This document shows, one piece after another, positions 1-9,115 of a stretch of 46,359 nt of DNA. Below the pieces are notes generated by a model that was given only the letters and a program-made list of their open reading frames with translations, had not been told where the DNA came from and did no database searches. Made by a program: the position numbers and the translations under genes. Source of the stretch: Nanobdellati archaeon (GTDB lineage: Archaea > EX4484-52 > WAPT01). The DNA is taken from contig WAPT01000004.1 in the NCBI GenBank assembly GCA_015520605.1, positions 1-46,359 of the forward strand, read 5' to 3'. The first letter of the stretch is position 1; every line of letters starts with the position of its first letter.

Positions 1-371
1 AGAGCTATGCGAGAACCTTTATCTCTCCAGGGACTCTATTACGTTTAAATATTCGCGATACAATATCTTATCAGGTTTTTTGTGTCCCCATTCGGGCATC
101 ACCTCCTCAAAAATTTTTTGATCATAGCGAAGCGGAGGTGATGCCCTCTAATTTTGATTTGTATTCTGCAGTTTATATGTTTGAGAGTGTTATTGTTCTC
201 TTATCCGAACGGTCTCCATATAAAAAACGAAAAAAATATATATCATTGTCATTAATAGTAATAAATAATAATGTACTGGAAATAATGGATTGAATCCGAA
301 TCTAAACTCTCTTTCAAAACTGTCGATAAGCCAAATTAAATATCTGACAACAGTTTTGTGGGGTGATCTAA
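1..371. other. Stretch before the first confident gene
   Basis: No gene here is well supported. It holds a perfect 13-bp inverted repeat (94-146, listed separately) and two small ORFs starting inside its arms. A 26-codon minus-strand ORF (99 down to 19) starts MPEWGHKKPDK and ends at TAA. A 50-codon plus-strand ORF (141-293) starts MPSNFDLYSAVYMF. In both, ATG directly abuts a GGAGGTG sequence, which leaves no normal Shine-Dalgarno spacing, so either could be chance. Positions 220-290 are very AT-rich. An AT-rich AAATTAAATATC element near 335-346 could be the TATA box for the gene at 372. Confidence 0.4.
94..146. repeat. Perfect 13-bp inverted repeat carrying SD and anti-SD sequences
   Basis: The left arm (94-106) reads GGGCATCACCTCC and the right arm (134-146) is its exact reverse complement, with a 27-nt loop. 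The loop contains a second, nested palindrome, TCAAAAATTTTTTGA. The left arm includes ATCACCTCC, which matches the 3' end of archaeal 16S rRNA (the anti-Shine-Dalgarno). The right arm includes the matching GGAGGTGAT. An RNA from either strand would form a strong hairpin that hides a ribosome-binding site. Confidence 0.8.
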
Positions 372-797
372 ATGAAGATGATATATCGCGTTTTGATCGG
401 GATGTGTGCCGGTATAGACAATATCTTTCCGAGCGGTGCGCAGGATATAGTTAACATTATAGGAGCTAGTATAGGTACTGAACTTGCTAAGGAACTGAAA
501 GCTCGCGGGATAAATGAGAATAGCACCATACAGGAGATATTTGATAAGCTGGGAGAGGAGCTTAAAATTGCGGATGATTTGAGGATAATTGAAACTGAGG
601 ATGGTGTAGAAGTTGAGATAAAGGGCTGCAATGTGTGCCCAAAGAAGGTGGGCGGATATCCCATCAGAAAAACAGCCTGCCCGGTAGGTGGTATAATAGC
701 TGGTATGTTAAGAGAAATAAGGGGTACGCTACTTTCAATGACACCCGACCTCACCCCGGGAGAAAAGTGTAAGATAACCATAAAAAAGGAAGAGTAA
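372..797 (+). CDS. Small conserved-looking protein with a C-terminal Cys cluster, function unknown
   Basis: A 141-residue soluble protein I do not recognise with certainty. The N-terminal half (residues about 20-75) looks helical. It is followed by a short beta-rich segment and a Cys-containing region (residues about 83-107) of the form GCNVCPKK...TACPVGG, then an amphipathic GMLREIRG helix. That C-terminal pattern is loosely reminiscent of V4R/heme-NO-binding-like sensor domains, whose C-terminal cysteines can bind metal; this comparison is from memory and weak. The start is supported by GGGGTGATCT about 6 nt before ATG 372. The next gene follows after 8 nt, so the two are probably cotranscribed and may act together. 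Confidence 0.6.
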   Translation: MKMIYRVLIGMCAGIDNIFPSGAQDIVNIIGASIGTELAKELKARGINENSTIQEIFDKLGEELKIADDLRIIETEDGVEVEIKGCNVCPKKVGGYPIRKTACPVGGIIAGMLREIRGTLLSMTPDLTPGEKCKITIKKEE

Positions 798-805
798 AAG
801 GTAGG

Positions 806-1120
806 GTGAATGTTTTGGTAGATGTGCGTTACTTGCAGGCAGCACGTGAAATAGTACATGGCATGAGGGAAATTATAGGCAAAACTGCGATCACTCTGGC
901 CAGAGAGGTCAAAGGTATAGAGATAGATGATGAAGGAAACGTGGTGAGCGTCTCCGATGAAAGGATCATAGAAAAACTGATGAAAAAATATAAAACCATA
1001 AATGTGCTTGCACCAATGCTAATGGCACGGTGTCTCGAGAGACTGCTGGAGAAGGGACTTGGGCTCCCTCCCAATATTCCCGAGGAAATAAAGAAATGGA
1101 TAAGAATAGATCAAAAATAA
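806..1120 (+). CDS. Small hypothetical protein, cotranscribed with the gene at 372
   Basis: A 104-residue protein starting at GTG 806, only 8 nt after the upstream stop. No family recognised. The sequence is mostly amphipathic helix, with no signal peptide, membrane span or cysteine pair. It has one acidic turn (residues about 36-43, GIEIDDEG) and ends in a basic WIRIDQK tail. Codon use resembles its neighbour's. The tight spacing suggests translational coupling and a joint role with the Cys-containing protein. A shadow frame on the other strand (1019-1240) reads partly protein-like beyond this gene's end, but has no start context that I trust. Confidence 0.5.
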   Translation: MNVLVDVRYLQAAREIVHGMREIIGKTAITLAREVKGIEIDDEGNVVSVSDERIIEKLMKKYKTINVLAPMLMARCLERLLEKGLGLPPNIPEEIKKWIRIDQK

Positions 1121-1397
1121 AATTGAGATTGAACCTAAGGGCATTTTCAACAAGCCGTTCAATAATATTTTGGCAACTATAACTTTTTTGTTATCGTCTG
1201 TCCCACAAAAGGATATCACATCTCGTATACCGTCTCTCACATCATGAGATTTTTCCGAACAACCCCGCCATAAAGTTTATAAATTTGAGGTATGATATGA
1301 TGAGGGTGTAAGGTTCTCGGTCATGCACAAAGTATTAAAAATCTAACTTACATATCATGTTCACCACCAACTATACACGCCTTACCTCATATCGGGT
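1121..1397. other. Gap between the small gene pair and tRNA-Lys
   Basis: A TATA-like GTTTATAAATT lies near 1275-1285. On the minus strand, a short open frame around 1130-1240 reads VRDGIRDVISFCGTDDNKKV, which looks protein-like and may be a gene remnant, but it lacks a convincing start and runs into the opposite-strand gene. No RNA gene is recognised. Confidence 0.3.
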
Positions 1398-1535
1398 GGG
1401 CCCGTAGCTCAGTCTGGTAGAGCGCCGGGCTCTTAACGAGGAGGGCGAAGCTTTTAACCAGACTGCCCTCCCTGCCATCTGGCAGGAGCGGAAGACACCC
1501 GGGAGTCGCGGGTTCAAATCCCGTCGGGCCCACCA
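1398..1535 (+). tRNA. tRNA-Lys(CUU) with a 61-nt anticodon-loop intron
   Basis: The acceptor stem GGGCCCG (1398-1404) pairs with CGGGCCC (1525-1531). The discriminator is A1532 and CCA is encoded (1533-1535). The anticodon stem CCGGG (1425-1429) pairs with CCCGG (1498-1502). The loop has CTCTTA up to position 37, giving anticodon CUU at 1432-1434. The intron (1436-1496) sits at the canonical archaeal 37/38 site and contains its own strong hairpins. The T-arm (1508-1524) is normal. The gene lies just upstream of rpoH and may be cotranscribed with it. Confidence 0.93.
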
Positions 1536-1580
1536 TTTAATACCTGCCCTCCCGTCCTGTCCAACCCAGATAACTGCCCA

Positions 1581-1832
1581 ATGGTGGTTGACATTAAGAA
1601 GGAGATCATCCTAAATCATGAACTCGTTCCGAAGCATGAGATTCTCAGTGAGGAAGAAACCCAAGAGCTTTTGGAGAAACTCGGGATAAGCAAAAAACAA
1701 CTACCCAGAATTTATGCTTCAGACCCCGTTGCCAAGATTCTCGGAGCAAAGCCGGGTGATGTAATAAAGATAACGAGGAAGAGTCCAACGGCCGGAGAAT
1801 CCATATATTATAGGGTGGTGGTTAAGGGATGA
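1581..1832 (+). CDS. rpoH: DNA-directed RNA polymerase subunit H (Rpo5/RpoH)
   Basis: An 83-residue protein matching the archaeal H subunit, which corresponds to the C-terminal domain of eukaryotic Rpb5 and sits in the lower jaw of RNA polymerase near downstream DNA. The typical family pattern is visible: an N-terminal [11 protein letters not shown] segment, a central [12 protein letters not shown] motif, and a C-terminal [18 protein letters not shown] turn followed by a YYRVVV strand. Full length for the family. The ATG at 1581 starts at the conserved N-terminus. The stop overlaps the rpoB start by four bases (1829-1832), the usual order and coupling in archaeal rpo operons. Confidence 0.97.
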   Translation: MVVDIKKEIILNHELVPKHEILSEEETQELLEKLGISKKQLPRIYASDPVAKILGAKPGDVIKITRKSPTAGESIYYRVVVKG

Positions 1833-4800
1833 ACCTGGGTAAGAGTTTTTTGGACGAACTTGCAAATGATGGGGCGCTGGCAAGACACCAGATAGAATCT
1901 TATAATGATTTTGTCACCAGAAGACTGCAGGGAATAATCGACGAGATAGGGAAGATTCCGATAGAACTCCCAACGGGAGAGGAGCTCTACATCAAACTGG
2001 GTAAAGTGATGGTCGGAGAACCGCAGGTCAGAGAACCTGGAGGGAACATCGAGCCCATCCTTCCGCACGAAGCGAGGCTAAGGAACATAACTTACGCGGC
2101 CCCCGTTTTTGTTGAGATGACTCATGTGTTCGAGGATGTAGAGTACAATACCGAAACTGTGGAAATAGGGGAAATCCCCGTGATGGTCAAGTCCGTTCTT
2201 TGCCCGCTTTCAAAGATGAGCAGGGAGGAACTAATAAGGGTCGGAGAGGATCCTGACGATCCCGGCGGGTACTTCATAATCAACGGTACTGAGAGAGTTG
2301 TGGTTATTTCTGAGGAGGTGGCTCCCAACAGGTTGATACTCCAGAAGAAGAAAGGGGAGTATTTTATTAGGATAAACTCAGAAAAGAGGGGGTTTGTCCA
2401 AAAACACATATTTGAGAGGCAGAAGGACGGGATAATAACCACAAGGCTTACCGGGGTGCAGCAGCCCATCCCGCTGATAGCGGTGATAAAGGCTCTGGGC
2501 ATGGACAGTGATAAGGATATAATCGAAACTATAAATGCAGAGGAGGACGAGCTGGAGGATGTGTACCTCAACATTTATGGTGTTGAGGTGTACGGGAAAG
2601 ATGATGCTGTGGATTACCTCGGTAGAAAGATGAAGATAACTCAAAAAGAACAGAGACCCGAGAGGGTCTATCACCTCCTCGACAATTATTTCCTACCGCA
2701 TCTTGGAACAACCCCTGCAAGCAGGCTAATTAAGGCGAGATACCTTGCCATGGTGATGAGGAAACTCATAAAGCTCAGAAGGGGCAAGATAGCGCCTGAT
2801 GATATAGATCACTATGCCAACAAGCGCCTCAGAATGGTCGGCGAGCTCATGGAGATGCTTGTCAGATCTGTTATTCTCGGAAGATGGGGGTTGATAGCGA
2901 GGCTGCAGTACAACTACCAGAAAATGATGAAGCGTGGCAGAAAACTCCTGAAATTGCAGAGCACGGTGGTTTCTGAAGTTTTCACCAAGCAGATAATGAG
3001 AGCTATGGCTACAGGAAACTGGGTTGGTGGAAGAACCGGAGTCTCTCAAAGACTCGAGAGAAGCAACTTCATAAGAAGCGTTGCCCATCTTAGGAGCGTT
3101 GTTTCGCCTTTATCCTCTGCACAGGAACATTTTGAAGCGAGAGAGCTCCATCCCACTCAGTGGGGCAGGATATGTGCCATAAGAACGCCTGAAGGCCAGA
3201 ACATAGGGCTCAGGAAGTTTCTTGCGATAGCCGCCGAGGTAACAACAGAAGCCACAGAGGTGGAAAACACCAAAATAATCTCCACCCTGAATGCTCTCGG
3301 TGTTAATGAAAAGGACAGAGTAGGAACTGAGGTTTACCTTAACGGTAACTTCATTGGATACCACCTGGACGGCAAGAAGCTTGCCGAGATGCTGAGAGAG
3401 AAGAGGAGGAAGGGTGTCATAACAAGGAGAATGAATGTCGCATATTCTGCTGATAGGAACGAGGTTGTCATAAACACCGATGCCGGCAGGGCGAGAAGAC
3501 CTCTCATTGTTGTTGAGAAAGGAAAATCAAAACTTACCCAGGAGTTGAAAGAGAAGCTCCTTAAGGGAGAGATAACATGGAAGGACCTCGTGGAGAAGGG
3601 AATAGTTGAGTACCTCGATGCTGAGGAAGAAGAAAACGCTTATGTCGCTCTTCGGGAGGAGGATCTGACGGAGGAACACACACATTTGGAGATTGACCCG
3701 CTTTTCATACTCGGAGTTGACGCTTCCCTCCTTGTGCTTGCGGAGAAGGACAGGGGTGACAGGCTGAACTACGGTACGAGAATGATAGTGCAGTCCCTCG
3801 GGCTTTACATGAAAAACTACCTCATAAGAACAGACACATCAGCATATCTCCTCGCTTACCCGCAGCTTCCGATAATAGCCTCTGATGCCTCGAAATTTGC
3901 AGGGTTGGAGGAGCATCCAACTGGCCAGAACCTCGTCATTGCTGTAATGCCCTTTGAAGGTTATAACATGGAAGATGCGCTCATCGTCAACAAAGCTTCG
4001 ATAGAAAGAGGAATGGGCAGGTCATACTTCTACAGGACATATATAACAGAGGCAACTAGGTATTGGGGAGGACAGGAGGATGAGATAAGGATCCCTGACC
4101 CAACCGTCAGGGGCTTCAAGGGTGACTTTGCATACAGACATCTTGATGAGGACGGAATCGTGCCTCCCGAGACAGAGGTTAAGGGCAACGATGTGCTGGT
4201 GGGTAAAATTTCTCCAATAAGATTCCTCGGGGTTCTCAAGGAGGTCAGGATGGGAATAAAAGCGGTGAGGGACAACTCTGAGACCGTAAATCCGAGAGAG
4301 GACGGTATAGTGGACAAAGTTATTGTGACGGAGAACGATGAGGGCGATAAGCTTGTAAAGGTGACGGTTAGGGAGCCCAAAATGCCTGAAATTGGAGACA
4401 AATTCGCAACGAGGCACGGGCAGAAGGGAGTTATAGGTCTCATAGTTCCGGAGCAGGACATGCCATTCACCAGGGATGGTATAACACCCGATATCATAAT
4501 AAACGCTCATGCCATTCCATCCAGAATGACTGTTGGCCAACTTCTGGAAATCATAGGTGGTAAGGCCGCAGCTCTGGCAGGGGAGAGGATGAATGGTACG
4601 GTCTTCAAGTCTAACGAAGAGATGATAATAAAGGCTTTAGAGAAGGCTGGCTTTAGATATGACGGTAAGGAAGTGCTGTATGATGGTGTCACCGGCAAGA
4701 AATACGAGGTACACATTCTCGTAGGGGTGGGTCATTACTTCAGGCTGTACCATATAGCATCACACAAGATACACGCAAGGGCAAGGGGTCCCGTTACCCT

Positions 4801-5122
4801 CCTCACTAAGCAGCCCACGGAAGGAAGAAGCAGAGAGGGCGGTCTGAGGTTTGGAGAGATGGAGAAGGACTGCCTCATAGCGCACGGGGCGGCAATAACC
4901 CTTAAGGAAAGGTTCAGCTCCGACCGCACCAAGATCTATGTGTGTAAGGACTGCGGAAGCATAGCCATGTTTGATTACATAAAAGGGAGACCGATATGTC
5001 AGTTGTGTAGATCCGAAAACGTGGAGGAGGCCGAGGTGAGCTATGCATTCAAGTTACTGCTTGACGAGCTGAGAGCGATGCACATAAACCCGAAGCTTAA
5101 GGTCGGTGAGGAGGAAGAATGA
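1829..5122 (+). CDS. rpoB: DNA-directed RNA polymerase subunit B, unsplit (Rpo2/RpoB)
   Basis: A 1097-residue, uninterrupted second-largest RNA polymerase subunit that forms one side of the active-site cleft. Visible landmarks are [14 protein letters not shown] (about residue 710, hybrid-binding region), [12 protein letters not shown] (about 856, catalytic-site lysines), [19 protein letters not shown] followed by [11 protein letters not shown] (about 990-1015), and a C-terminal zinc ribbon with CKDC and CQLC pairs (about 1038-1057). In many Euryarchaeota the gene is split into B'' and B'; here a single frame covers both parts. It overlaps rpoH by four bases, and rpoA1 follows after 25 nt. The ATG at 1829 is favoured by the overlap and the N-terminal match. 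Confidence 0.98.
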   Translation: MNLGKSFLDELANDGALARHQIESYNDFVTRRLQGIIDEIGKIPIELPTGEELYIKLGKVMVGEPQVREPGGNIEPILPHEARLRNITYAAPVFVEMTHVFEDVEYNTETVEIGEIPVMVKSVLCPLSKMSREELIRVGEDPDDPGGYFIINGTERVVVISEEVAPNRLILQKKKGEYFIRINSEKRGFVQKHIFERQKDGIITTRLTGVQQPIPLIAVIKALGMDSDKDIIETINAEEDELEDVYLNIYGVEVYGKDDAVDYLGRKMKITQKEQRPERVYHLLDNYFLPHLGTTPASRLIKARYLAMVMRKLIKLRRGKIAPDDIDHYANKRLRMVGELMEMLVRSVILGRWGLIARLQYNYQKMMKRGRKLLKLQSTVVSEVFTKQIMRAMATGNWVGGRTGVSQRLERSNFIRSVAHLRSVVSPLSSAQEHFEARELHPTQWGRICAIRTPEGQNIGLRKFLAIAAEVTTEATEVENTKIISTLNALGVNEKDRVGTEVYLNGNFIGYHLDGKKLAEMLREKRRKGVITRRMNVAYSADRNEVVINTDAGRARRPLIVVEKGKSKLTQELKEKLLKGEITWKDLVEKGIVEYLDAEEEENAYVALREEDLTEEHTHLEIDPLFILGVDASLLVLAEKDRGDRLNYGTRMIVQSLGLYMKNYLIRTDTSAYLLAYPQLPIIASDASKFAGLEEHPTGQNLVIAVMPFEGYNMEDALIVNKASIERGMGRSYFYRTYITEATRYWGGQEDEIRIPDPTVRGFKGDFAYRHLDEDGIVPPETEVKGNDVLVGKISPIRFLGVLKEVRMGIKAVRDNSETVNPREDGIVDKVIVTENDEGDKLVKVTVREPKMPEIGDKFATRHGQKGVIGLIVPEQDMPFTRDGITPDIIINAHAIPSRMTVGQLLEIIGGKAAALAGERMNGTVFKSNEEMIIKALEKAGFRYDGKEVLYDGVTGKKYEVHILVGVGHYFRLYHIASHKIHARARGPVTLLTKQPTEGRSREGGLRFGEMEKDCLIAHGAAITLKERFSSDRTKIYVCKDCGSIAMFDYIKGRPICQLCRSENVEEAEVSYAFKLLLDELRAMHINPKLKVGEEEE

Positions 5123-5147
5123 AATATGAAGGAGGGTGTGGTGCCAC

Positions 5148-7646
5148 ATGAGTAAGGTCATAAAGGCCATAAAGTTCGAGATTATGTCTCCTCAGGATGT
5201 AAAGAAACTCGCTGTAATGAAAGTGACAACTTCCGAGGTCTATGACGCTGACGCCTATCCTGTGAAGGATGGTGTGACGGATCCTAGGCTCGGGGTGGTG
5301 GACCCCGGCATAAGGTGCAGAACCTGCGGTGGAAGGTTCGGGGAATGTCCGGGACACTTCGGGTATATAGAGCTTGCAAAGCCCGTACTTAATGTTCTTT
5401 ATCTCAAACAGATAAAAATACTTCTCAGCCTGACATGCCCGGAGTGCGGAAAGCTACTTGTTGACAAGTCGAAAGTGAAGACAGATGCGGAGAGGCTCAA
5501 GGCGGAGGTGCCAAAACAGTGTCCGCACTGCGGTGCGAAGATAGAGAAGGTGAAATTTGAAAAGCCATACCACTTCTACAGGGGAGAAAAACAGCTTAAT
5601 CCCGAGGAAATAAGAGCGCATCTTGAAAAAATAAGTGATGAGGATGCTCATGCTCTTGGACTGAAGGGGGGTAGACCTGAGTGGCTAGTGCTCACGCTGT
5701 TGCTTGTGCCTCCGATAACTGCAAGACCTTCCATAACTCTCGAAACCGGCGAGAGAAGCGAGGATGACCTCACACATAAGCTCGTTGATATAGTCAGGAT
5801 AAACCAGAGGCTTGCCGAAAATCTGGAAATCGGAGCTCCACAGTTTATAATAGAGGATCTCTGGGAACTTCTTCAGTACCATGTTGCCACATATTTTAAT
5901 AACGAGCTTAGCGGTGTGCCTCCGGCAAGGCACAGGAGTGGTAGGCCGCTCAAGACTCTTTCCCAGAGACTCAAGACTAAGGAGGGAAGATTTAGACACA
6001 ACCTGACGGGCAAGAGGGTTAATTTTTCCGCTAGGGGTGTTATCTCTCCTGATCCACTGATCAGTATCAATGATATCGGTGTCCCTCTGGAGGTTGCAAT
6101 GACTCTGACCATTCCTATAAAGGTCACGTCTCACAATATCGGATTCCTCAAGCAGCTTGTGAGGGATGGAAGTGATAAATACCCCGGAGCGAATTATATA
6201 ATAAGACCGGATGGAACAAGAAAGAGAATACTCCCGGACAATAAGGAAGATCTGGCTGAAGAGCTTGCTGAGGGATACGTAGTTGAAAGGCATCTGCTTG
6301 ATGGAGATATCGTTCTCTTCAACAGGCAGCCCTCACTTCACAGAATGTCCATCATGGCTCACAGAGTAAGGGTCATGCCCGGAAAGACATTCAGGCTTCA
6401 TCTGGCGGCATGCCCGCCTTATAACGCGGACTTTGATGGAGATGAGATGAACCTCCATGTTCCACAGACAGCCGAAGCAAGAGCTGAAGCAGAAGAGTTA
6501 ATGCTGGTGGAGAAAAACATAAGGTCTCCAAGGTTTGGCGGCCCTATAATCGGTGCTACGCAGGACTTTATAAGCGGAGCTTATATTCTCACAAAGAAAG
6601 GCAGCAAGTTCAGCAGGGAGGAAGCGGCACAGATCTTGGCTGCTGCAGGTGTTTATGTTGACCTCGATAAGGATGAGTACGAGGGTAAGGAACTGTTCTC
6701 CATGCTTCTACCGGACGACCTCAACATGGAGTTTAAGGCTGCTTGCTGCCAGAAGTGCAGCGAGTGTAAGAAGGAGAACTGCGAGTATGATGCTTATGTT
6801 GTCGTGAGAAACGGCAGGCTTGTGTGCGGAGCAATAGACAGCAAGGCGATATCTCCCTTCAAGGGACTGCTCCTTGACAAGATAGATATGGAGTACGGAC
6901 ATGAAGCTGCAAGGGAATTTCTCGACAGAGTGACAAAGATGTGTATCCGCGCTCTCATGATAAGAGGCTTCACAATTTCCATATCCGACATTGATCTACC
7001 CGCAACCATCAAAAAAGAAATCAAAAAAATCATAAATAAGACCTACAAGAAGATAGACGAGATAATAGAACGCTACCACAAAGGAGAGATAGAACCATAC
7101 CCGGGTAGAACCGTTGAGGAGACAAGAGAGGATCTTATTATGGCAGAGCTCTTCAATGCTGTGAACGAGGTTCAGGAAATAATAAAGGCAAACTTCAAGG
7201 AGACTGATGCGATGGTCATGGCAAAGACCGGCGCAAGAGGTAGTCTGCAGAACCTGACCTACATGGCGGGACTTGTGGGTCAGGAAATGATAAGGGGTGG
7301 TAGAGCATTCAGGGGCTTCAAGGGAAGGACTCTTGCGCACTTCAAGAGAGAAGATCTCGGCCCGAAGGCCCACGGGTTTGTTGAGTCGTCTTTTATAAAG
7401 GGTCTCGATCCAATCGAGTTTTTCTTTGAGGTTATGAAGGGTAGAGAGGGTATTATGGACTCATCACTTAAGACCAGAGTATCCGGTTACTTGGAGAGGA
7501 GGCTTGTGAACGCCTTACATGATCTGAGAGTCGATCACGACTGGACAGTCAGGGACGCTGCGGGCAGTATCGTGCAGTTCATACCTGGAGAAGATGGAAT
7601 AGATCCCGCGAAGAGCAGCTGGGGTAAGCTTACGGGTGGTGCATGA
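5148..7646 (+). CDS. rpoA1: DNA-directed RNA polymerase subunit A' (Rpo1N)
   Basis: N-terminal part of the largest RNA polymerase subunit, 832 residues from ATG 5148 (MSKVIKAIKF). A GTG four codons upstream (5136) is in frame, but it abuts the GGAGG site at about 5131-5135, and the family N-terminus begins at MSK. The N-terminal zinc-binding region is CRTCGGRFGECPGH (about residues 57-70), with further CPEC and CPHC pairs. The Mg-binding catalytic loop NADFDGDEMN is at about residue 426. The bridge-helix-proximal region (TGARGSLQN) is also clear. As in all Archaea, the largest subunit is split, and A'' follows with a 4-bp ATGA overlap. Confidence 0.98.
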   Translation: MSKVIKAIKFEIMSPQDVKKLAVMKVTTSEVYDADAYPVKDGVTDPRLGVVDPGIRCRTCGGRFGECPGHFGYIELAKPVLNVLYLKQIKILLSLTCPECGKLLVDKSKVKTDAERLKAEVPKQCPHCGAKIEKVKFEKPYHFYRGEKQLNPEEIRAHLEKISDEDAHALGLKGGRPEWLVLTLLLVPPITARPSITLETGERSEDDLTHKLVDIVRINQRLAENLEIGAPQFIIEDLWELLQYHVATYFNNELSGVPPARHRSGRPLKTLSQRLKTKEGRFRHNLTGKRVNFSARGVISPDPLISINDIGVPLEVAMTLTIPIKVTSHNIGFLKQLVRDGSDKYPGANYIIRPDGTRKRILPDNKEDLAEELAEGYVVERHLLDGDIVLFNRQPSLHRMSIMAHRVRVMPGKTFRLHLAACPPYNADFDGDEMNLHVPQTAEARAEAEELMLVEKNIRSPRFGGPIIGATQDFISGAYILTKKGSKFSREEAAQILAAAGVYVDLDKDEYEGKELFSMLLPDDLNMEFKAACCQKCSECKKENCEYDAYVVVRNGRLVCGAIDSKAISPFKGLLLDKIDMEYGHEAAREFLDRVTKMCIRALMIRGFTISISDIDLPATIKKEIKKIINKTYKKIDEIIERYHKGEIEPYPGRTVEETREDLIMAELFNAVNEVQEIIKANFKETDAMVMAKTGARGSLQNLTYMAGLVGQEMIRGGRAFRGFKGRTLAHFKREDLGPKAHGFVESSFIKGLDPIEFFFEVMKGREGIMDSSLKTRVSGYLERRLVNALHDLRVDHDWTVRDAAGSIVQFIPGEDGIDPAKSSWGKLTGGA

Positions 7647-8815
7647 TGACGTCTGGGAAGAAGAACAAAGGTGCTGAGAAGATGAATAAATCTGGAGTAA
7701 CGGCCGATAACAACAAGGCTGTACTATCCATCAGGCTCCCAAAGCGGTATGAGGAAGAGATAAGTGAGCTTCCTCCAGAAGAACAGGAGAAGCTCAGGAA
7801 ACGTTATTTTGAGATGCTCTATGACATTGGAGAAGCTATAGGAATGGTGGCTGCTCACTCCATATCCGAGCCGGCAACTCAGACAACGCTGAGAGCATAT
7901 CATGCTGAAGGTAGAGTTCAGCTCGTCACAACCAAGGGTTTGCCGAGGCTCATAGAGATTTTTGATGCAAGGAAAGTACCTTCCACACCTTCAATGACCA
8001 TCTATCTCGATGAGGAACACAACAATAAGGAAGCTGCAAGAAAGATAGCAGCCGAGATCAGGGAGACCAATCTCGAGCAGATAATGAAGGAAGACTCTCT
8101 TAACCTCATGGAGATGAAGGTGGAGATAGTTCTCGATGAGAACAAGCTTGCTGAAATAAATATGACAGCAGAGGATGTAGTAAGGGTACTCAAGAAAAAT
8201 TTGAGAAATGTGGATGTTAAGGTGGAGGATAAAAACAAAATATCACTTGAATCAAAAAAAGGCGAGGTTAACTTAAGAGATCTTCAGGCCATAAGGATTA
8301 AAGCCAGGACAATTCACATCAAAGGCATAAAGGGAATAACACAGGTCATAGTGGAGAAAGACGGAGATGATTGGATAATCAGGACGCTTGGCACAAACTT
8401 GAAGAAGGTTCTAATTATGGATGGTATTGATCCAAGAAGAACAAAATCCAATCACATTTTTGAGGTTATGAAGGTCCTCGGTGTTGAGGCCGCAAGAAAC
8501 CTCATCGTAGAGGAAACTTTAAAAACTTTGAGGGAGCAGGGTGTTGATACGGATGAGAGGCACGTCATGCTAATTGCAGATATTATGACTTTTTCGGGTG
8601 TGGTCAAACCTATAGGCAGATACGGTATCGCTGGAGAGAAAGCATCGGTGCTCGCTAAGGCCAATTTCGAAGAAACGATAAAACACCTGACCAATGCTGC
8701 CGCCAAGGGAGAAGTGGACGATCTGAAGAGCATCTTTGCCAACGTGATAGTGGGCAACCTCCCGCCCATCGGAACGGGCATGTTCAGACTTGGACTCAAG
8801 GAAGATGGAGAGTGA
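7643..8815 (+). CDS. rpoA2: DNA-directed RNA polymerase subunit A'' (Rpo1C), unusual trigger loop
   Basis: C-terminal part of the largest RNA polymerase subunit, 390 residues, with a charged N-terminal extension of about 45 residues. Family features include the trigger-loop block followed by GLPRLIEIFDARKVPSTPSM, the GDDWIIRTLGTNL region and a C-terminal MTFSGVVKPIGRYGIAG. The trigger-loop block (residues about 70-92) reads AAHSISEPATQTTLRAYHAE, where nearly all RNA polymerases have AAQSIGEPxTQ(M/L)T..TFHxxG. The catalytic His (AYH) and the Gln/Leu contacts are kept. The changes are Q to H, G to S, F to Y, and a rewritten distal part (AEGRVQ). The frame is intact and flanked by normal neighbours, so the gene is very likely functional. 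Confidence 0.96.
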   Translation: MMTSGKKNKGAEKMNKSGVTADNNKAVLSIRLPKRYEEEISELPPEEQEKLRKRYFEMLYDIGEAIGMVAAHSISEPATQTTLRAYHAEGRVQLVTTKGLPRLIEIFDARKVPSTPSMTIYLDEEHNNKEAARKIAAEIRETNLEQIMKEDSLNLMEMKVEIVLDENKLAEINMTAEDVVRVLKKNLRNVDVKVEDKNKISLESKKGEVNLRDLQAIRIKARTIHIKGIKGITQVIVEKDGDDWIIRTLGTNLKKVLIMDGIDPRRTKSNHIFEVMKVLGVEAARNLIVEETLKTLREQGVDTDERHVMLIADIMTFSGVVKPIGRYGIAGEKASVLAKANFEETIKHLTNAAAKGEVDDLKSIFANVIVGNLPPIGTGMFRLGLKEDGE

Positions 8816-8821
8816 TGAAGT

Positions 8822-9106
8822 ATGCCGAGCGATATCGAACAATTAATAGTGGACGCTGTCAAATCGGGTAAAGCGATGATTGGCGCAGAACAAACCATCA
8901 AAGAGCTCAAGAAGGGGAACATAGCGAAAATTGTTGTAGCGCGTAACTATCCGGAGGGGGAGAAATCGAGAATTAAGTACTACGCTGAGCTTGCCGGAGC
9001 GGAGTTCGTAGAGTTCCAAGAAGATAATAGGGAGCTCGGCGTTCTCTGTCAGAAGCCCTTTGGAGTCTCTGTGTTGGGCATAGCGAAGAACATAAAAAAG
9101 AAGTAA
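8822..9106 (+). CDS. rpl30e: Ribosomal protein eL30 (L30e)
   Basis: A 94-residue protein of the L7Ae/L30e family, a large-subunit component that binds kink-turn RNA. Typical features are GKAMIGAEQTIKELKKGNIAKIV near the N-terminus, a central NYPEG...IKYYAELAG stretch and a C-terminal ELGVLCQKPFGVSVLGI. Full family length. The start at 8822 follows the rpoA2 stop by 6 nt. Its position after rpoA2 and before nusA is the standard archaeal order, supporting one long transcript for the polymerase and ribosomal genes. Confidence 0.97.
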   Translation: MPSDIEQLIVDAVKSGKAMIGAEQTIKELKKGNIAKIVVARNYPEGEKSRIKYYAELAGAEFVEFQEDNRELGVLCQKPFGVSVLGIAKNIKKK

Positions 9107-9115
9107 GGGATCATA

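Noticed and set aside
368-859. 163-codon minus-strand ORF
   Set aside because: Serine- and proline-rich shadow of the plus-strand gene at 372, which has a ribosome-binding site and normal composition.
1290-1330. Box C/D guide RNA (an ATGATGA C-box-like motif near 1297)
   Set aside because: No CTGA D box or C'/D' pair at proper distance; a single motif is not enough.
1398-1535. Two overlapping RNAs or a split tRNA at the tRNA-Lys locus
   Set aside because: All parts fit one tRNA with a standard 37/38 intron.
2122-4540. Several 120-170 codon ORFs antisense to rpoB
   Set aside because: Mirror frames of a strongly conserved gene; low-complexity composition and no start signals.
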